NCBI GenBank assembly: GCA_944325665.1
Contig: CALVAY010000017.1
Location: 1 to 36,111, forward strand
DNA: 36,111 nt
Reading direction: 5' to 3'
Source of the DNA: Candidatus Gastranaerophilales bacterium
GTDB lineage: Bacteria; Cyanobacteriota; Vampirovibrionia; Gastranaerophilales; Gastranaerophilaceae
Positions within the stretch are counted from its first letter, which is position 1. The number at the start of each line of letters is the position of its first letter. Below, piece by piece: positions 1-7,572 of the stretch. The position numbers and the translations under genes are program-made. The notes beneath the pieces are model-generated. The model saw only the letters and a list, made by a program, of their open reading frames with translations, had not been told where the DNA came from and did no database searches.

Positions 1-543
1 TATACCCATATTAGCGCCGCGTCTTGTACCGCCTTGTTTAACGGCTTCGGTTGCAGCGTTAAATACTTCCATAAAAGAAACAGGGCCTGAAGAAACACCC
101 ATGGTAGAGTGAACCACATCGTTTTTGGGTCTTAGTCTTGAGAAAGAAAAACCTGTACCGCCGCCTGATTTGTGTATTAAAGCTGTATTTTTAATTGTTT
201 CAAATATTCCTTCAAGTGAATCTTCAACAGGAAGAACAAAACAAGCACTAAGTTGTCCCAATTCTCTTCCTGCATTCATTAATGTAGGTGAGTTAGGCAT
301 AAAATAGCGTTGCGTAATCATTTCATAAAATTCTTGTGCAGTTTTGCTGACTTCCTCTTCGGTTGCGCCAAATTGTCTGTCTGCTCCCGCTATTGTATTT
401 GCAACTCTGTGGAATAAATCTTCCGGAGTTTCAATAACTTCTCCGTCTAAATTCCTCTGTAAATACCTTTTTTCTAAAACTTTGATGGCATTGTTTGATA
501 ATGACAATCCTGAAGTACTAACACCTTCGTTAAGCGAGTTCAC
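1..543 (-). CDS. nrdJ: Adenosylcobalamin-dependent (class II) ribonucleotide reductase, N-terminal 181 residues
   Basis: Reduces ribonucleotides to deoxyribonucleotides using B12 radical chemistry; cytosolic. The frame is open to the left edge, so only the N-terminus is present. The start is a GTG at 541-543, preceded by a perfect GGAGGT (552-557) eight bases away. The family core is clear: [11 protein letters not shown] near residues 82-92, then [13 protein letters not shown] with C101 as the expected first half of the redox cysteine pair, then [16 protein letters not shown] and [10 protein letters not shown] at the edge. There is no ATP-cone in front of the core. Assignment to class II rather than class I rests on the overall match of this N-terminus to NrdJ proteins; the diagnostic C-terminus is outside the window. 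It is transcribed divergently from the small TPR gene. Confidence 0.88.
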   Translation of the reverse strand, partial: MNSLNEGVSTSGLSLSNNAIKVLEKRYLQRNLDGEVIETPEDLFHRVANTIAGADRQFGATEEEVSKTAQEFYEMITQRYFMPNSPTLMNAGRELGQLSACFVLPVEDSLEGIFETIKNTALIHKSGGGTGFSFSRLRPKNDVVHSTMGVSSGPVSFMEVFNAATEAVKQGGTRRGANMGI

Positions 544-588
544 GTTTTTCTACCTCCAACCAATAATTCGTTTAATTAATTTCTTCTT

Positions 589-594
589 ATTATA
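589..594 (-). promoter_or_regulatory. Candidate -10 element for nrdJ
   Basis: A TATAAT hexamer on the minus strand lies 45 bases before the GTG start, leaving a leader of roughly 35-40 bases with a strong Shine-Dalgarno. The -35 at 17-bp spacing (TGAATT, 612-617) is weak and overlaps one copy of a direct repeat, so an activator or repressor may act here. No cobalamin riboswitch landmark was seen in the leader. Confidence 0.4.
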
Positions 595-613
595 TATTAA
601 AACTTTTTTAAAA

Positions 614-650
614 TTCATGCCTTAATGTAACGTTTTGTAATTTCATGCCT
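614..650. repeat. Two direct TTCATGCCT repeats upstream of nrdJ
   Basis: TTCATGCCT occurs at 614-622 and again at 642-650, 28 bp apart start to start, in the 215-bp gap between nrdJ and the TPR gene. The proximal copy overlaps the expected -35 of nrdJ and the distal copy lies just upstream. Between them is an imperfect palindrome centred on AACGTT. The arrangement suggests a tandem regulator site; it does not match the NrdR box as I know it. Confidence 0.4.
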
Positions 651-758
651 ATTTTGCACCCTGTCATGGTTTTAGACTTTTTTAAAAATAATACTAGCCC
701 GCAATTTTAACTCTTTATACAATGGAATTTATAGAGAGTTTATAGAGTTAATAATTAA

Positions 759-1295
759 ATGCAGGTCATAAATTTTTTAGCGGAAAAGTATTATAAAATT
801 GCCTACGACACCTTTTTTTACATAGAAGACAGTAAAAAAACACACAAATACATCAATCTTGCTCTTGAAATTGAACCAAAGCATATAAAAGCTCTTCGTC
901 TTTTGGGAGTTGTTCTTCTTTTTGAGGATAAAATTAAAGAAGCTTTGTTAATCTGGCAAAAGCTTTATAGTATGGGCGAAGAGGACTTTGAGGTAGTCTC
1001 TAAGCTTGCTTTTTGCTATGGGCAGACAGGTGAGTACAATAAGGCTTTTGAATTTTGTGAAAAAAGCGCTTTGACTGTTGATTTGGGTGATTTTGATAAA
1101 ATGTGTTCGCTTTACAAATTAAAAATTGACTTGCTTTTGGATACCAAAAAGCCAAAAAGTGCTTTTAAACTTTTTAAGAATGCTCTTAAAAATTTGGGGT
1201 CTAATCAGGCTTGCGAACTTAAAAACTGCTATACTTTCGGTGATTTTTACATAGATCCGGTTATCGAGTTAAAAAATAGAAACAGAGCATTTTAA
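759..1295 (+). CDS. Small TPR-repeat protein (178 aa)
   Basis: Unidentified protein made of tetratricopeptide-like helical pairs. Residues about 25-95 read as two TPR units (pattern A-L-x-x-x-P-x-x-x-x-A-L-x-x-L-G and E-x-x-x-K-L-A-F-C-Y-x-x-x-G-x-Y-x-x-A), and residues 100-150 form a further helical pair. No signal peptide or membrane segment is visible, so it is probably a cytosolic scaffold or adaptor. The start has no convincing Shine-Dalgarno. It stands alone between the divergent nrdJ and the nrnA promoter; its 3' end is 40 bp from nrnA. TPR folds give no specific function, so the role is unknown. Confidence 0.75.
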   Translation: MQVINFLAEKYYKIAYDTFFYIEDSKKTHKYINLALEIEPKHIKALRLLGVVLLFEDKIKEALLIWQKLYSMGEEDFEVVSKLAFCYGQTGEYNKAFEFCEKSALTVDLGDFDKMCSLYKLKIDLLLDTKKPKSAFKLFKNALKNLGSNQACELKNCYTFGDFYIDPVIELKNRNRAF

Positions 1296-1299
1296 AAAA

Positions 1300-1329
1300 T
1301 TGCACCATAATATTTTTTTGTGCTAATCT
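1300..1329 (+). promoter_or_regulatory. Leaderless promoter of nrnA
   Basis: TTGCAC (1300-1305), an 18-bp spacer and TAATCT (1324-1329) with an extended TGTGC in front. Only six bases separate the -10 from the ATG at 1336, so transcription should start at or very near the A of the start codon. No Shine-Dalgarno is present. Confidence 0.55.
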
Positions 1330-1335
1330 TTCAAC

Positions 1336-2292
1336 ATGATTAAAAAAATTTTTGAGCAAATTCAAAAAGCAAAGAAAATTTTAATAATCACGCACGTTAA
1401 CCCTGACGGAGATACTTTGGGCTGTGCGTGTGCCTTAAAATCTTACCTGAAAGATAAGGCGGATATACTTTTAGAGGTGTCCGACGGTCGAAAATACCCC
1501 GAAATTTACTCTTTTATGCCCTATCTGGACGACGCACTTACTTTAGATAATGTCAAAAACATTTATGACACGGTCGTTTGCGTTGATGTTGCCTCTTATG
1601 ACAGGATTGTAGAGAAGGCAAGAGAGATTTTTGACAGTGCAAAAGTAACGATTAACATCGACCACCACAAAACAAACAAAGGTTATGCTATGTATAACTA
1701 CGTTTTGGGCGGTTTTTCAAGTGCGGGCGAGGTTTTGTATGAAATGTTTGAAAGTATGGGTATAGAATTGAGCAGCGAGATGGCAAGTTGCCTCTATGTT
1801 TCAATTTTGACCGATACGGGCTGTTTTAAATATGAAACTGTTACACCAAGAACCTTTGAAATTGCTTCAAATTTGGCAAAATTAGGAGTTGACTGTGCAA
1901 AAATTGCAAGAAATTGCTATGATTTAAAATCCAAAGCAATGGTTATGTTTCAGGCACATTGCCTTTCTAAGTGCGAATTTATTTGCAATGATAAAATTGC
2001 ATATACTTTAATTAAAAAGTCCGATTTAGAAAAATTCGGAGCAAAAGACGAGCATACAGAGGGCATAAGTGAAGCAATACGTTCGATTAGACCTGTTGAG
2101 TTTGCCTGTGTTTTAAAAGAGAGTGGCGTAAGTTCCACAAAGGTTTCGCTGCGCTCAAAAGAAAAAGACGTTACAAAAGTTGTTCAAAAGTTTGGCGGCG
2201 GCGGACACATAAGGGCTGCCGGCTGCACAATAAAAAAACCTTTAAAAGAGGCGTTAGATTTACTTTTAGCTGAAATTAAGAAATATCTGTAA
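1336..2292 (+). CDS. nrnA: DHH-family oligoribonuclease / pAp phosphatase (NrnA-like)
   Basis: Expected to degrade very short RNA oligomers and to hydrolyse 3'-phosphoadenosine 5'-phosphate; cytosolic, manganese-dependent family. The DHH domain carries NPDGD at residues 22-26, a VCVDVA strand with the metal-binding Asp, the name-giving DHH in INIDHHKTN, and a SILTDTG motif. The C-terminal DHHA1 substrate-binding domain ends with GGGGH at 287-291 followed by IRAAG. At 318 residues it has the usual NrnA length and is much shorter than RecJ. It is the first gene of a close set with the YihY gene, which follows after eight bases. Confidence 0.9.
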   Translation: MIKKIFEQIQKAKKILIITHVNPDGDTLGCACALKSYLKDKADILLEVSDGRKYPEIYSFMPYLDDALTLDNVKNIYDTVVCVDVASYDRIVEKAREIFDSAKVTINIDHHKTNKGYAMYNYVLGGFSSAGEVLYEMFESMGIELSSEMASCLYVSILTDTGCFKYETVTPRTFEIASNLAKLGVDCAKIARNCYDLKSKAMVMFQAHCLSKCEFICNDKIAYTLIKKSDLEKFGAKDEHTEGISEAIRSIRPVEFACVLKESGVSSTKVSLRSKEKDVTKVVQKFGGGGHIRAAGCTIKKPLKEALDLLLAEIKKYL

Positions 2293-2300
2293 GGCGGTTT

Positions 2301-3149
2301 ATGAAAGCACTTTTAAAAGAATATGTTATAAATTTGAAAAATTCTATCGTAAACGAGGACTTCCCGGGGGCAGCCTCAGAGATGGCATTTATGCTTGTTA
2401 TCGGGATTTTCCCCTTTATGTTATTCTTAATGGCTGTTTTTGGTTGGCTTGGCAAGAAGTTTTTTGTTGATAAGGTTATATTTGCAATTTCCGCCTTTAC
2501 GCCCCATGGGGTTGCCGACCTTCTAAGAAGCGTTTTGAGAGAAGTTATACTTTTTCAAAACGGCGGACTTATGGCCATTGTGGGTTTTCTTGTAACTTTA
2601 TTTTTAACCTCTAACGCAATAGCAGTCATCATTAAGGGTCTTAATCGTGCTAATAAAGTGGAAGAAAACAGAAGTTTTATCCAAACAAGATTGCTTTCAA
2701 TTTTAATGGTTTTTGTAAATACATTTTTCCTTTTTATCTCGGTTAACTTAATTATCTTTGGTAAGGTTATTATAAATTTTGTGGCTTTGCATATTCAAAT
2801 TCCGCAAAATGTCGTTCATACGTTACTAATCGGACGCTGGCCCCTTGCTTTTATAATGCTATTTATTTTGGCGTCTATTAACTACTATGTTCTTCCGGCA
2901 AGAGATTTTTCAATTAAAAGAAAAAGCGTTGTACCGGGGGCACTGTTCTTTTGTGTATTTTGGCTGCTTGGCTCTTGGCTTTTTTCGCTTTATGTAAATG
3001 AACTTGGCACATACAACAGAGTGTACGGTACGATTGGTACATTTGCAATTTTAATGGTGTGGCTGTATTACACCTCGATTATTATGCTAATCGGCGGGGA
3101 AATTAATAACCAAACACTTGTAAAACTAACGTGTAAGGATGAGAAATAA
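2301..3149 (+). CDS. YihY/BrkB-family inner membrane protein
   Basis: Polytopic inner-membrane protein of the YihY/BrkB (formerly 'ribonuclease BN') family, whose molecular function is not established. The N-terminus has the family signature in which a short amphipathic stretch leads to FPGAASEMAFMLVIGIFPFMLFL, and the C-terminus has YNRVYGTIGTFAILMVWLYYTSIIMLIGGEIN, the most conserved stretch. About six hydrophobic segments can be counted over 282 residues, the usual size. The start lies nine bases after the nrnA stop with AAGGCGG as ribosome site, so the two are co-transcribed. The old RNase BN name should not be used: that activity belongs to another protein. Confidence 0.88.
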   Translation: MKALLKEYVINLKNSIVNEDFPGAASEMAFMLVIGIFPFMLFLMAVFGWLGKKFFVDKVIFAISAFTPHGVADLLRSVLREVILFQNGGLMAIVGFLVTLFLTSNAIAVIIKGLNRANKVEENRSFIQTRLLSILMVFVNTFFLFISVNLIIFGKVIINFVALHIQIPQNVVHTLLIGRWPLAFIMLFILASINYYVLPARDFSIKRKSVVPGALFFCVFWLLGSWLFSLYVNELGTYNRVYGTIGTFAILMVWLYYTSIIMLIGGEINNQTLVKLTCKDEK

Positions 3150-3164
3150 TAATTTTAATAAATC

Positions 3165-3193
3165 TTTACAAAAGTTTAATTTTATACTAAAAT
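3165..3193 (+). promoter_or_regulatory. Leaderless promoter of the YhaM-like gene
   Basis: TTTACA (3165-3170), a 17-bp spacer and TAAAAT (3188-3193), preceded by TATAC in the extended -10 position. The ATG at 3200 is six bases beyond the -10, which predicts a leaderless mRNA; no Shine-Dalgarno is visible. Confidence 0.6.
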
Positions 3194-3199
3194 CGTAAC

Positions 3200-4039
3200 A
3201 TGCTAGACTTAAATGCTAATTACGAAGTTATAAATTATATTGTAGGGGACACAAAAGCGGGAACTAAAATGGGTAAGCTCCAGCTTAAAAATCTTGATGA
3301 TTCAAGTATTTTAAACTGTGTTCTTTGGGAAGAAACGCTTAACAGGATTGACCCCAAGACTTTTAAAACGGGAAACATTGTTAAAATTTTAACGGCAAGC
3401 TATAACGAAAAGTATAATAACTGCCTTGTAAATAACCTTGAGTTAATCGAAGAAGCTATCTGCGGGCTGGATTTAGACAAGTGTGAAGAAAAATTTAGTG
3501 AGCTTTTAAATTTTGTTGAAGGCTTTAAAAACCAAAAGCTAAAAGAATTTTTACTGAAGGTTTTAAGTGAAAATAAGGAAAAAATTAAATTTGCTCCTGC
3601 TGCAAAAGCGATGCATCACAACTACATTGGCGGCCTTTTGGTGCATACTTTGGAGTGCTTAGACTTTGCAAGAGCGATTTATCCTAAATTAAATAACAAG
3701 GTAAATGAAGAAGAGCTTTATGCCGCTTGCATTTTACACGATATAGGTAAGATTTTTGAATACGACATCGAGCTTGAAACAGGCTTTATTGATTATAACG
3801 AAAACTTCCGCAAGGACTGGATTTCGCACTCTCAATACGGCTATACGCTCTGTATGTCAAACGGCTTTAAAAATATTGCAAAAATGATAGCCGCACATCA
3901 CGGAAGAAGCGAGTGGGGCGCTATGATTGACTTGTCCGAGAAGGATTTAGAGCCATTTTATTACATAGTTCATCACATAGATGACCTAAGTGCGAAATTT
4001 GGGAAAATCAACGTACGAGATTTAAAAGCTGAGGGGTAA
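3200..4039 (+). CDS. yhaM: 3'-5' exoribonuclease of the YhaM type (OB fold + HD domain)
   Basis: Likely trims RNA or DNA from the 3' end. An N-terminal OB-like nucleic-acid-binding region occupies about residues 5-85, and an HD phosphohydrolase domain follows. Metal ligands are visible: HH at 139-140, H149 in GGLLVHTLE, the HD pair H180-D181 in ILHDIGK, and a later AAHHGRSEWG. Length (279 aa) is slightly below the roughly 310 aa of Firmicutes YhaM. The order of domains and the HHNYIGGLLVHT motif make YhaM the best match; another HD hydrolase with an OB domain is the alternative. It shares its transcript with the secreted-protein gene that starts five bases after its stop. Confidence 0.8.
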   Translation: MLDLNANYEVINYIVGDTKAGTKMGKLQLKNLDDSSILNCVLWEETLNRIDPKTFKTGNIVKILTASYNEKYNNCLVNNLELIEEAICGLDLDKCEEKFSELLNFVEGFKNQKLKEFLLKVLSENKEKIKFAPAAKAMHHNYIGGLLVHTLECLDFARAIYPKLNNKVNEEELYAACILHDIGKIFEYDIELETGFIDYNENFRKDWISHSQYGYTLCMSNGFKNIAKMIAAHHGRSEWGAMIDLSEKDLEPFYYIVHHIDDLSAKFGKINVRDLKAEG

Positions 4040-4043
4040 AATT

Positions 4044-4739
4044 ATGAAAAGATTATTTTCATTATTTACGGGTTTATTTTTAATAACAGCAATTCTGCTA
4101 AATACAAGCGTTTTTGCCTATCAACTTAATGCGGATATTTCATCAAAAAGGCTTCCTAAGGGAACAAAAATGAATGTTGTTATGTCAGAGGCTGTTGTAA
4201 CAAACCAAATTCAGGTCGGCGATTTGTTCAGTGCGAGGTTAACCTCTGATATAAAACAAGACGGCAGAACCGTTCTGCCTCAAGGAACACTGGTTCGCGG
4301 TACGGTTAAAGACTATACTACAACGGCAAGGCTTTCAAAGTCGGCGGTGTTGTATTTGACTTTTGACCACATTGTTACCCCCCAAGGCAAGCAAATTCCA
4401 ATAAATGCCGCTATTTGCTCAGGTTTTGATTTAAAACAAGACGGTGCAATTTCAGGCGGTGGAAATTATTTTGACGAGTTAAAACGAAATGTTTCAAAAA
4501 GCGGATATATTATCTCAAAAACTACAAAATGGGGTATAACTTCGGGAGATGAGCTGTTCAGTGGCGGAAGATTTCTTGTAACCCCTATTGCTGCAATCGG
4601 CGGCACGGTCGGCGGAGTTGTATATCTTGTTGGGGATAGCATAATTGATTTATTTAGACGGGGAAATGACGTAATAGTTGATCAGGGCAAGAGTTTCGAT
4701 ATAATTCTTCTTGAGCCGCTGGATATTCCGTTAATGTAG
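4044..4739 (+). CDS. Secreted protein of unknown role with a VirB10/TrbI-like beta segment
   Basis: 231 residues with a clear signal peptide (basic KR, hydrophobic core to about residue 22, cleavage near VFA-YQ). The mature part has the pattern LPKGTKMNVVMSE, then LPQGTLVRGTV, then SAVLYLTFDHIVTPQGKQIPI. Alternating beta strands with 'P-x-G-T-x-V-x-G' and 'P-x-G-x-x-I-P-I' resemble the periplasmic beta-barrel part of VirB10/TrbI-type proteins, but no other conjugation gene is nearby, so a free-standing envelope protein is more likely. A Gly-rich stretch near residues 175-195 (GGTVGGVVYLVGD) could contact the membrane. GAGGGG overlapping the preceding stop region is the ribosome site. Function unknown. 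Confidence 0.72.
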   Translation: MKRLFSLFTGLFLITAILLNTSVFAYQLNADISSKRLPKGTKMNVVMSEAVVTNQIQVGDLFSARLTSDIKQDGRTVLPQGTLVRGTVKDYTTTARLSKSAVLYLTFDHIVTPQGKQIPINAAICSGFDLKQDGAISGGGNYFDELKRNVSKSGYIISKTTKWGITSGDELFSGGRFLVTPIAAIGGTVGGVVYLVGDSIIDLFRRGNDVIVDQGKSFDIILLEPLDIPLM

Positions 4740-4745
4740 GATGAT

Positions 4746-5270
4746 ATGGATTTAGAGAGTTTACTTGAGAAAATAAAAGACATTTTAATAAAAAATAATT
4801 TAAAGATCGCCACGGCAGAATCCTGCACAGGCGGTCTTGTCAGTTCTTATCTTACGGATGTTGCAGGCTCAAGTGCCTACATTGAGCAAAATTTTGTAAC
4901 ATATTCAAATGAAGCAAAAACAAGGTTTTTGGGAGTTAAAGAGGAAACCTTAAATTCGGTTGGTGCAGTCAGTGTAGAAGTTGCACAACAAATGGCGGCG
5001 GGGCTTTTAAACTATGCACACATAAGTCTTGCTACAACAGGAATTTTAGGTCCAAGCGGAGGAAGTGAGAAAAAACCAATCGGGCTTTGTTATTTTGGAA
5101 TCGGTTTGAAAAATACTCAGGATGAGCCGATAATTAAAGTAATAAAGTTTCAATCTCAGATAAAATACGAGCAAGGGGAGAATAAGAGGGTAGAAATTAA
5201 AATAGACATTGCACAAAATGCGCTTAAAAATTTGCTCAATTTTCTTGAAGAAAATTTTAGCGCCATTTAA
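4746..5270 (+). CDS. pncC: CinA C-terminal-domain protein, nicotinamide-nucleotide amidase
   Basis: Predicted to hydrolyse nicotinamide mononucleotide to nicotinate mononucleotide in NAD salvage; cytosolic. The whole 174-residue protein corresponds to the C-terminal domain of CinA. The family signature ATAESCTGGLVSSYLTDVAGSS is near residues 21-42, followed by VTYSNEAKTRFLGV, VGAVSVEVAQQMA and the ATTGILGPSGG loop. No N-terminal MoCF-like domain is present, so this is a stand-alone PncC rather than full CinA. It follows the secreted protein by six bases and ends the housekeeping run before the pilus operon. Confidence 0.88.
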   Translation: MDLESLLEKIKDILIKNNLKIATAESCTGGLVSSYLTDVAGSSAYIEQNFVTYSNEAKTRFLGVKEETLNSVGAVSVEVAQQMAAGLLNYAHISLATTGILGPSGGSEKKPIGLCYFGIGLKNTQDEPIIKVIKFQSQIKYEQGENKRVEIKIDIAQNALKNLLNFLEENFSAI

Positions 5271-5285
5271 TGAAACTTAACGGAT

Positions 5286-5314
5286 TTTCCTTGCTGATTA
5301 AAATAATGTACAAT
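5286..5314 (+). promoter_or_regulatory. Candidate promoter of the pilus-to-ispD operon
   Basis: The only gap before the long operon (5271-5336) holds TACAAT (5309-5314) directly after TG, with a weak TTTCCT 17 bp upstream. An inverted repeat TGTAC/GTACA (5307-5311 and 5319-5323) straddles the -10, a plausible operator. The leader is about 15 bases and lacks a good Shine-Dalgarno. Confidence 0.35.
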
Positions 5315-5336
5315 GTGAGTACAAGCCTTAGAGTGT

Positions 5337-6245
5337 ATGAATATCAAAAAGAACAAAAATCAGCTGATAATTTCTATTATTGTGGGAGTAGCTATTGCAG
5401 TGGTCTCCTATCAAGTCATGGGCAAATTAAAAATTGAAAACGAAAATTTGAAAAAACTTACACAAACAAGCGAGGTTGCTCCCCCTAAAAAAATTGTTTA
5501 CGTTGTTGCTAAGGCTGATATAAAAAAAGGTACAAAAGTTGAGGCTTCAAACCTTACTACAAAGCAGTTTCCCATTGAAATTGAAGGAGCTTTAGAGGAT
5601 AGTTCAAAAATCGCAGGACTTGTTGCTGCACAAGATATTAAGGCTGACTCCCCAATTGTTGAGGACTATTTTAAAGTTTCCGATATGGATACCATAAGTG
5701 TTGAGCCAAGAAAAGGGTATCGCGCGGTGGGTGTCTTTATGGCGTCTGAACAATTTCCGACATTTGCAAAAATAGGCGATTATGTCGATATTTACTCCGT
5801 TAAAAACCTTATGCAGGCTCAAAATGTTAAAATTTTAAACATAGAAAAAATAGGTACAGGTACCCAAAAATCAATTATGCTCGAGATAAAAGATAAGGAT
5901 GTTCCTGCTTTTATTACTGCTGCAAACGAAGACAAGGTTATTTTCGTTCAAAGAAACAGGCATGAAAACCCCACATACAGCTTTAGCATAGCTTCATACA
6001 CTCTAAATTCTCAAGGACTTCCCCAACCGCCTGAGCTTGTTGAAATTTCTGACATTTCAGCAGAAAACGAAATTCCTGTTCCTTCATACAAGCCAAAGGC
6101 AACCTCATCAAAAAAAACAAAACAAAAAGTTGCAAAGCAAGAGGATGAAATCCCTGTGGTGCAAGCACAAACAAAAAATGTAGATGAAATAGAATTTATT
6201 TCAGGTGATAAAAAAATGATAATCGGAGCGCCAAAACAATGGTAG
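5337..6245 (+). CDS. cpaB: Tad/Flp pilus assembly protein CpaB (RcpC)
   Basis: Periplasmic protein that works with the secretin of the Tad pilus. A single N-terminal membrane anchor lies at about residues 10-28 (LIISIIVGVAIAVVSYQVMG). An SAF domain follows at about 52-115 (VVAKADIKKGTKVEASNLTTKQFP ending in ADSPIVEDYF), then the RcpC/CpaB region (YRAVGVFM, FAKIGDYVDIYSV). Residues 235-285 are Lys/Pro/Gln-rich and probably disordered. 302 residues is normal for the family. It is the first gene of the pilus operon and its last codons overlap the secretin start by seven bases. Confidence 0.87.
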   Translation: MNIKKNKNQLIISIIVGVAIAVVSYQVMGKLKIENENLKKLTQTSEVAPPKKIVYVVAKADIKKGTKVEASNLTTKQFPIEIEGALEDSSKIAGLVAAQDIKADSPIVEDYFKVSDMDTISVEPRKGYRAVGVFMASEQFPTFAKIGDYVDIYSVKNLMQAQNVKILNIEKIGTGTQKSIMLEIKDKDVPAFITAANEDKVIFVQRNRHENPTYSFSIASYTLNSQGLPQPPELVEISDISAENEIPVPSYKPKATSSKKTKQKVAKQEDEIPVVQAQTKNVDEIEFISGDKKMIIGAPKQW

Positions 6246-7570
6246 GAGTAAACTTAAGGAAAATTTCATATTTGTTTTTAACTCTGCTTTTGGGGTTATC
6301 ATTTGCCGCAAATGCGCAATACCGTGAAATTACGCCTGAAAATTCAAATTTAGATATACCATACGAAAACTCACAAAATTTTGATACAATGGTGGTTAAA
6401 AACACCTTCAAAGACTCAAATCAAAGGCTTGATGCGATTGTAGGCAAATCGCAAATTGTAAATTTTGACATCCCCGTTAAAAGAATTTCAATCGCAGATC
6501 CCACTCTTGCGGACATCGTTATTTTGACTTCAAAGCAGTTGATGATTAACGGTAAAAAACCGGGTTCGACAAGTTTAATCTTCTGGAGCGACAGTTCTAA
6601 TCCTGTTTTTTACAACTTAAATGTTCAGCAAAATGCGGATGAATTTTTAAAAGCGGTTGAATATATCGCTCCAAACGAGGACATATCGATTATCTTTAAC
6701 GACAACGGTGCAGTTTTGTCGGGCAAGGTAAGCACAAGTGCAACAAGGAAGAAAATTCAAGACCTTGCAAATGCCTATAAAATTAATCTTGTCGATATGT
6801 CTGAAAGCGCCACAAAGCAAGTGCTGCTTGAAGTTAAGGTTGCAGAGGTTTCAAAAAATTTCTCAAGAAATTTAGGAACGGGCTTTAGTATCGGCAACAA
6901 CTCAAAATACACTCAAGCAGGCGGAGATGTCGGCACTGACATTGGTTCGCCGAATTTGCCCTTGGGTAAATTTTCAAGAGTGCTTGTCAACAACGGTGTT
7001 AAGTACTTTTTCTCTAATGCTTCGGGCGATATAGCTCTTGAATTGCAAGCAGCGGAAACAAAAGGAGATGCCCAAATTCTTGCCGAGCCTAAACTTTTGG
7101 CAGTTGACGGGGAAGAGGCAAGCTTTAATGTGGGTAACGAAGTCCCTGTTCCTTCAAGCATGGGGCAATACGGGCAAATTGCATACAGTTTCAAAAAAAC
7201 GGGTGTAATTTTAAACTTTACTCCGACTATTATGGAAAAATCAAAAAGAATTAAGTTAAAACTTGCCCCCGAGGTTAGTGAAATTGACCGTTCTTCAGGA
7301 GTTGTAGATAATAACAATGCGGTTGTAATCCCCGGATTTAAAACAAGAAAAGTTGAAACGACGGTTGAATTAATGGACGGGGAAACACTTGTTATTGCCG
7401 GACTTTTGAACAATACAAGTTCAAAAACCAATAACCAAGTCCCGCTTTTAGGCGATTTACCCGTAATCGGCGTTTTATTCAAAACTATCGAAGATAAAAA
7501 GTCTGATACGGAACTTATGATTTTTATAACACCAAAAATAATTGATGCAGTACAAATGGAAAGTATTTAG
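6239..7570 (+). CDS. cpaC: Tad pilus outer-membrane secretin CpaC (RcpA)
   Basis: Forms the outer-membrane channel through which the pilus leaves the cell. A signal peptide (hydrophobic core LFLTLLLGLSFA, cleavage near ANA-QY) is followed by the pilus/BON-like N-terminal domain (about 60-180: IVNFDIPVKRISIADPTLADI and KKPGSTSLIFW). The secretin core has VLLEVKVAEVSKNFSRNLG, GDAQILAEPKLLAVDGEEASFNVGNEVPVP, and the C-terminal hallmark GETLVIAGLL...QVPLLGDLPVIGVLFK, ending in ELMIFITPKII. The ATG overlaps the cpaB end, and GGAG at 6225-6229 supports it. 443 residues is typical. Its presence is direct evidence for an outer membrane. Confidence 0.92.
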   Translation: MVGVNLRKISYLFLTLLLGLSFAANAQYREITPENSNLDIPYENSQNFDTMVVKNTFKDSNQRLDAIVGKSQIVNFDIPVKRISIADPTLADIVILTSKQLMINGKKPGSTSLIFWSDSSNPVFYNLNVQQNADEFLKAVEYIAPNEDISIIFNDNGAVLSGKVSTSATRKKIQDLANAYKINLVDMSESATKQVLLEVKVAEVSKNFSRNLGTGFSIGNNSKYTQAGGDVGTDIGSPNLPLGKFSRVLVNNGVKYFFSNASGDIALELQAAETKGDAQILAEPKLLAVDGEEASFNVGNEVPVPSSMGQYGQIAYSFKKTGVILNFTPTIMEKSKRIKLKLAPEVSEIDRSSGVVDNNNAVVIPGFKTRKVETTVELMDGETLVIAGLLNNTSSKTNNQVPLLGDLPVIGVLFKTIEDKKSDTELMIFITPKIIDAVQMESI

Positions 7571-7572
7571 TT

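Noticed and set aside
544-758. Cobalamin riboswitch or NrdR box upstream of nrdJ
   Set aside because: No B12-box-like conserved segment or extended stem set was visible in the short leader, and the direct repeats do not match the AT-centred 16-bp NrdR box.
2301-3149. Ribonuclease BN annotation for the YihY-type gene
   Set aside because: The protein is a polytopic membrane protein without nuclease motifs; the old name is a known misassignment.
6913-7482. 189-codon open frame on the minus strand inside cpaC
   Set aside because: It is fully antisense to a well-supported secretin, has no ribosome site and its translation lacks any motif; explained by the coding pattern of the true gene.
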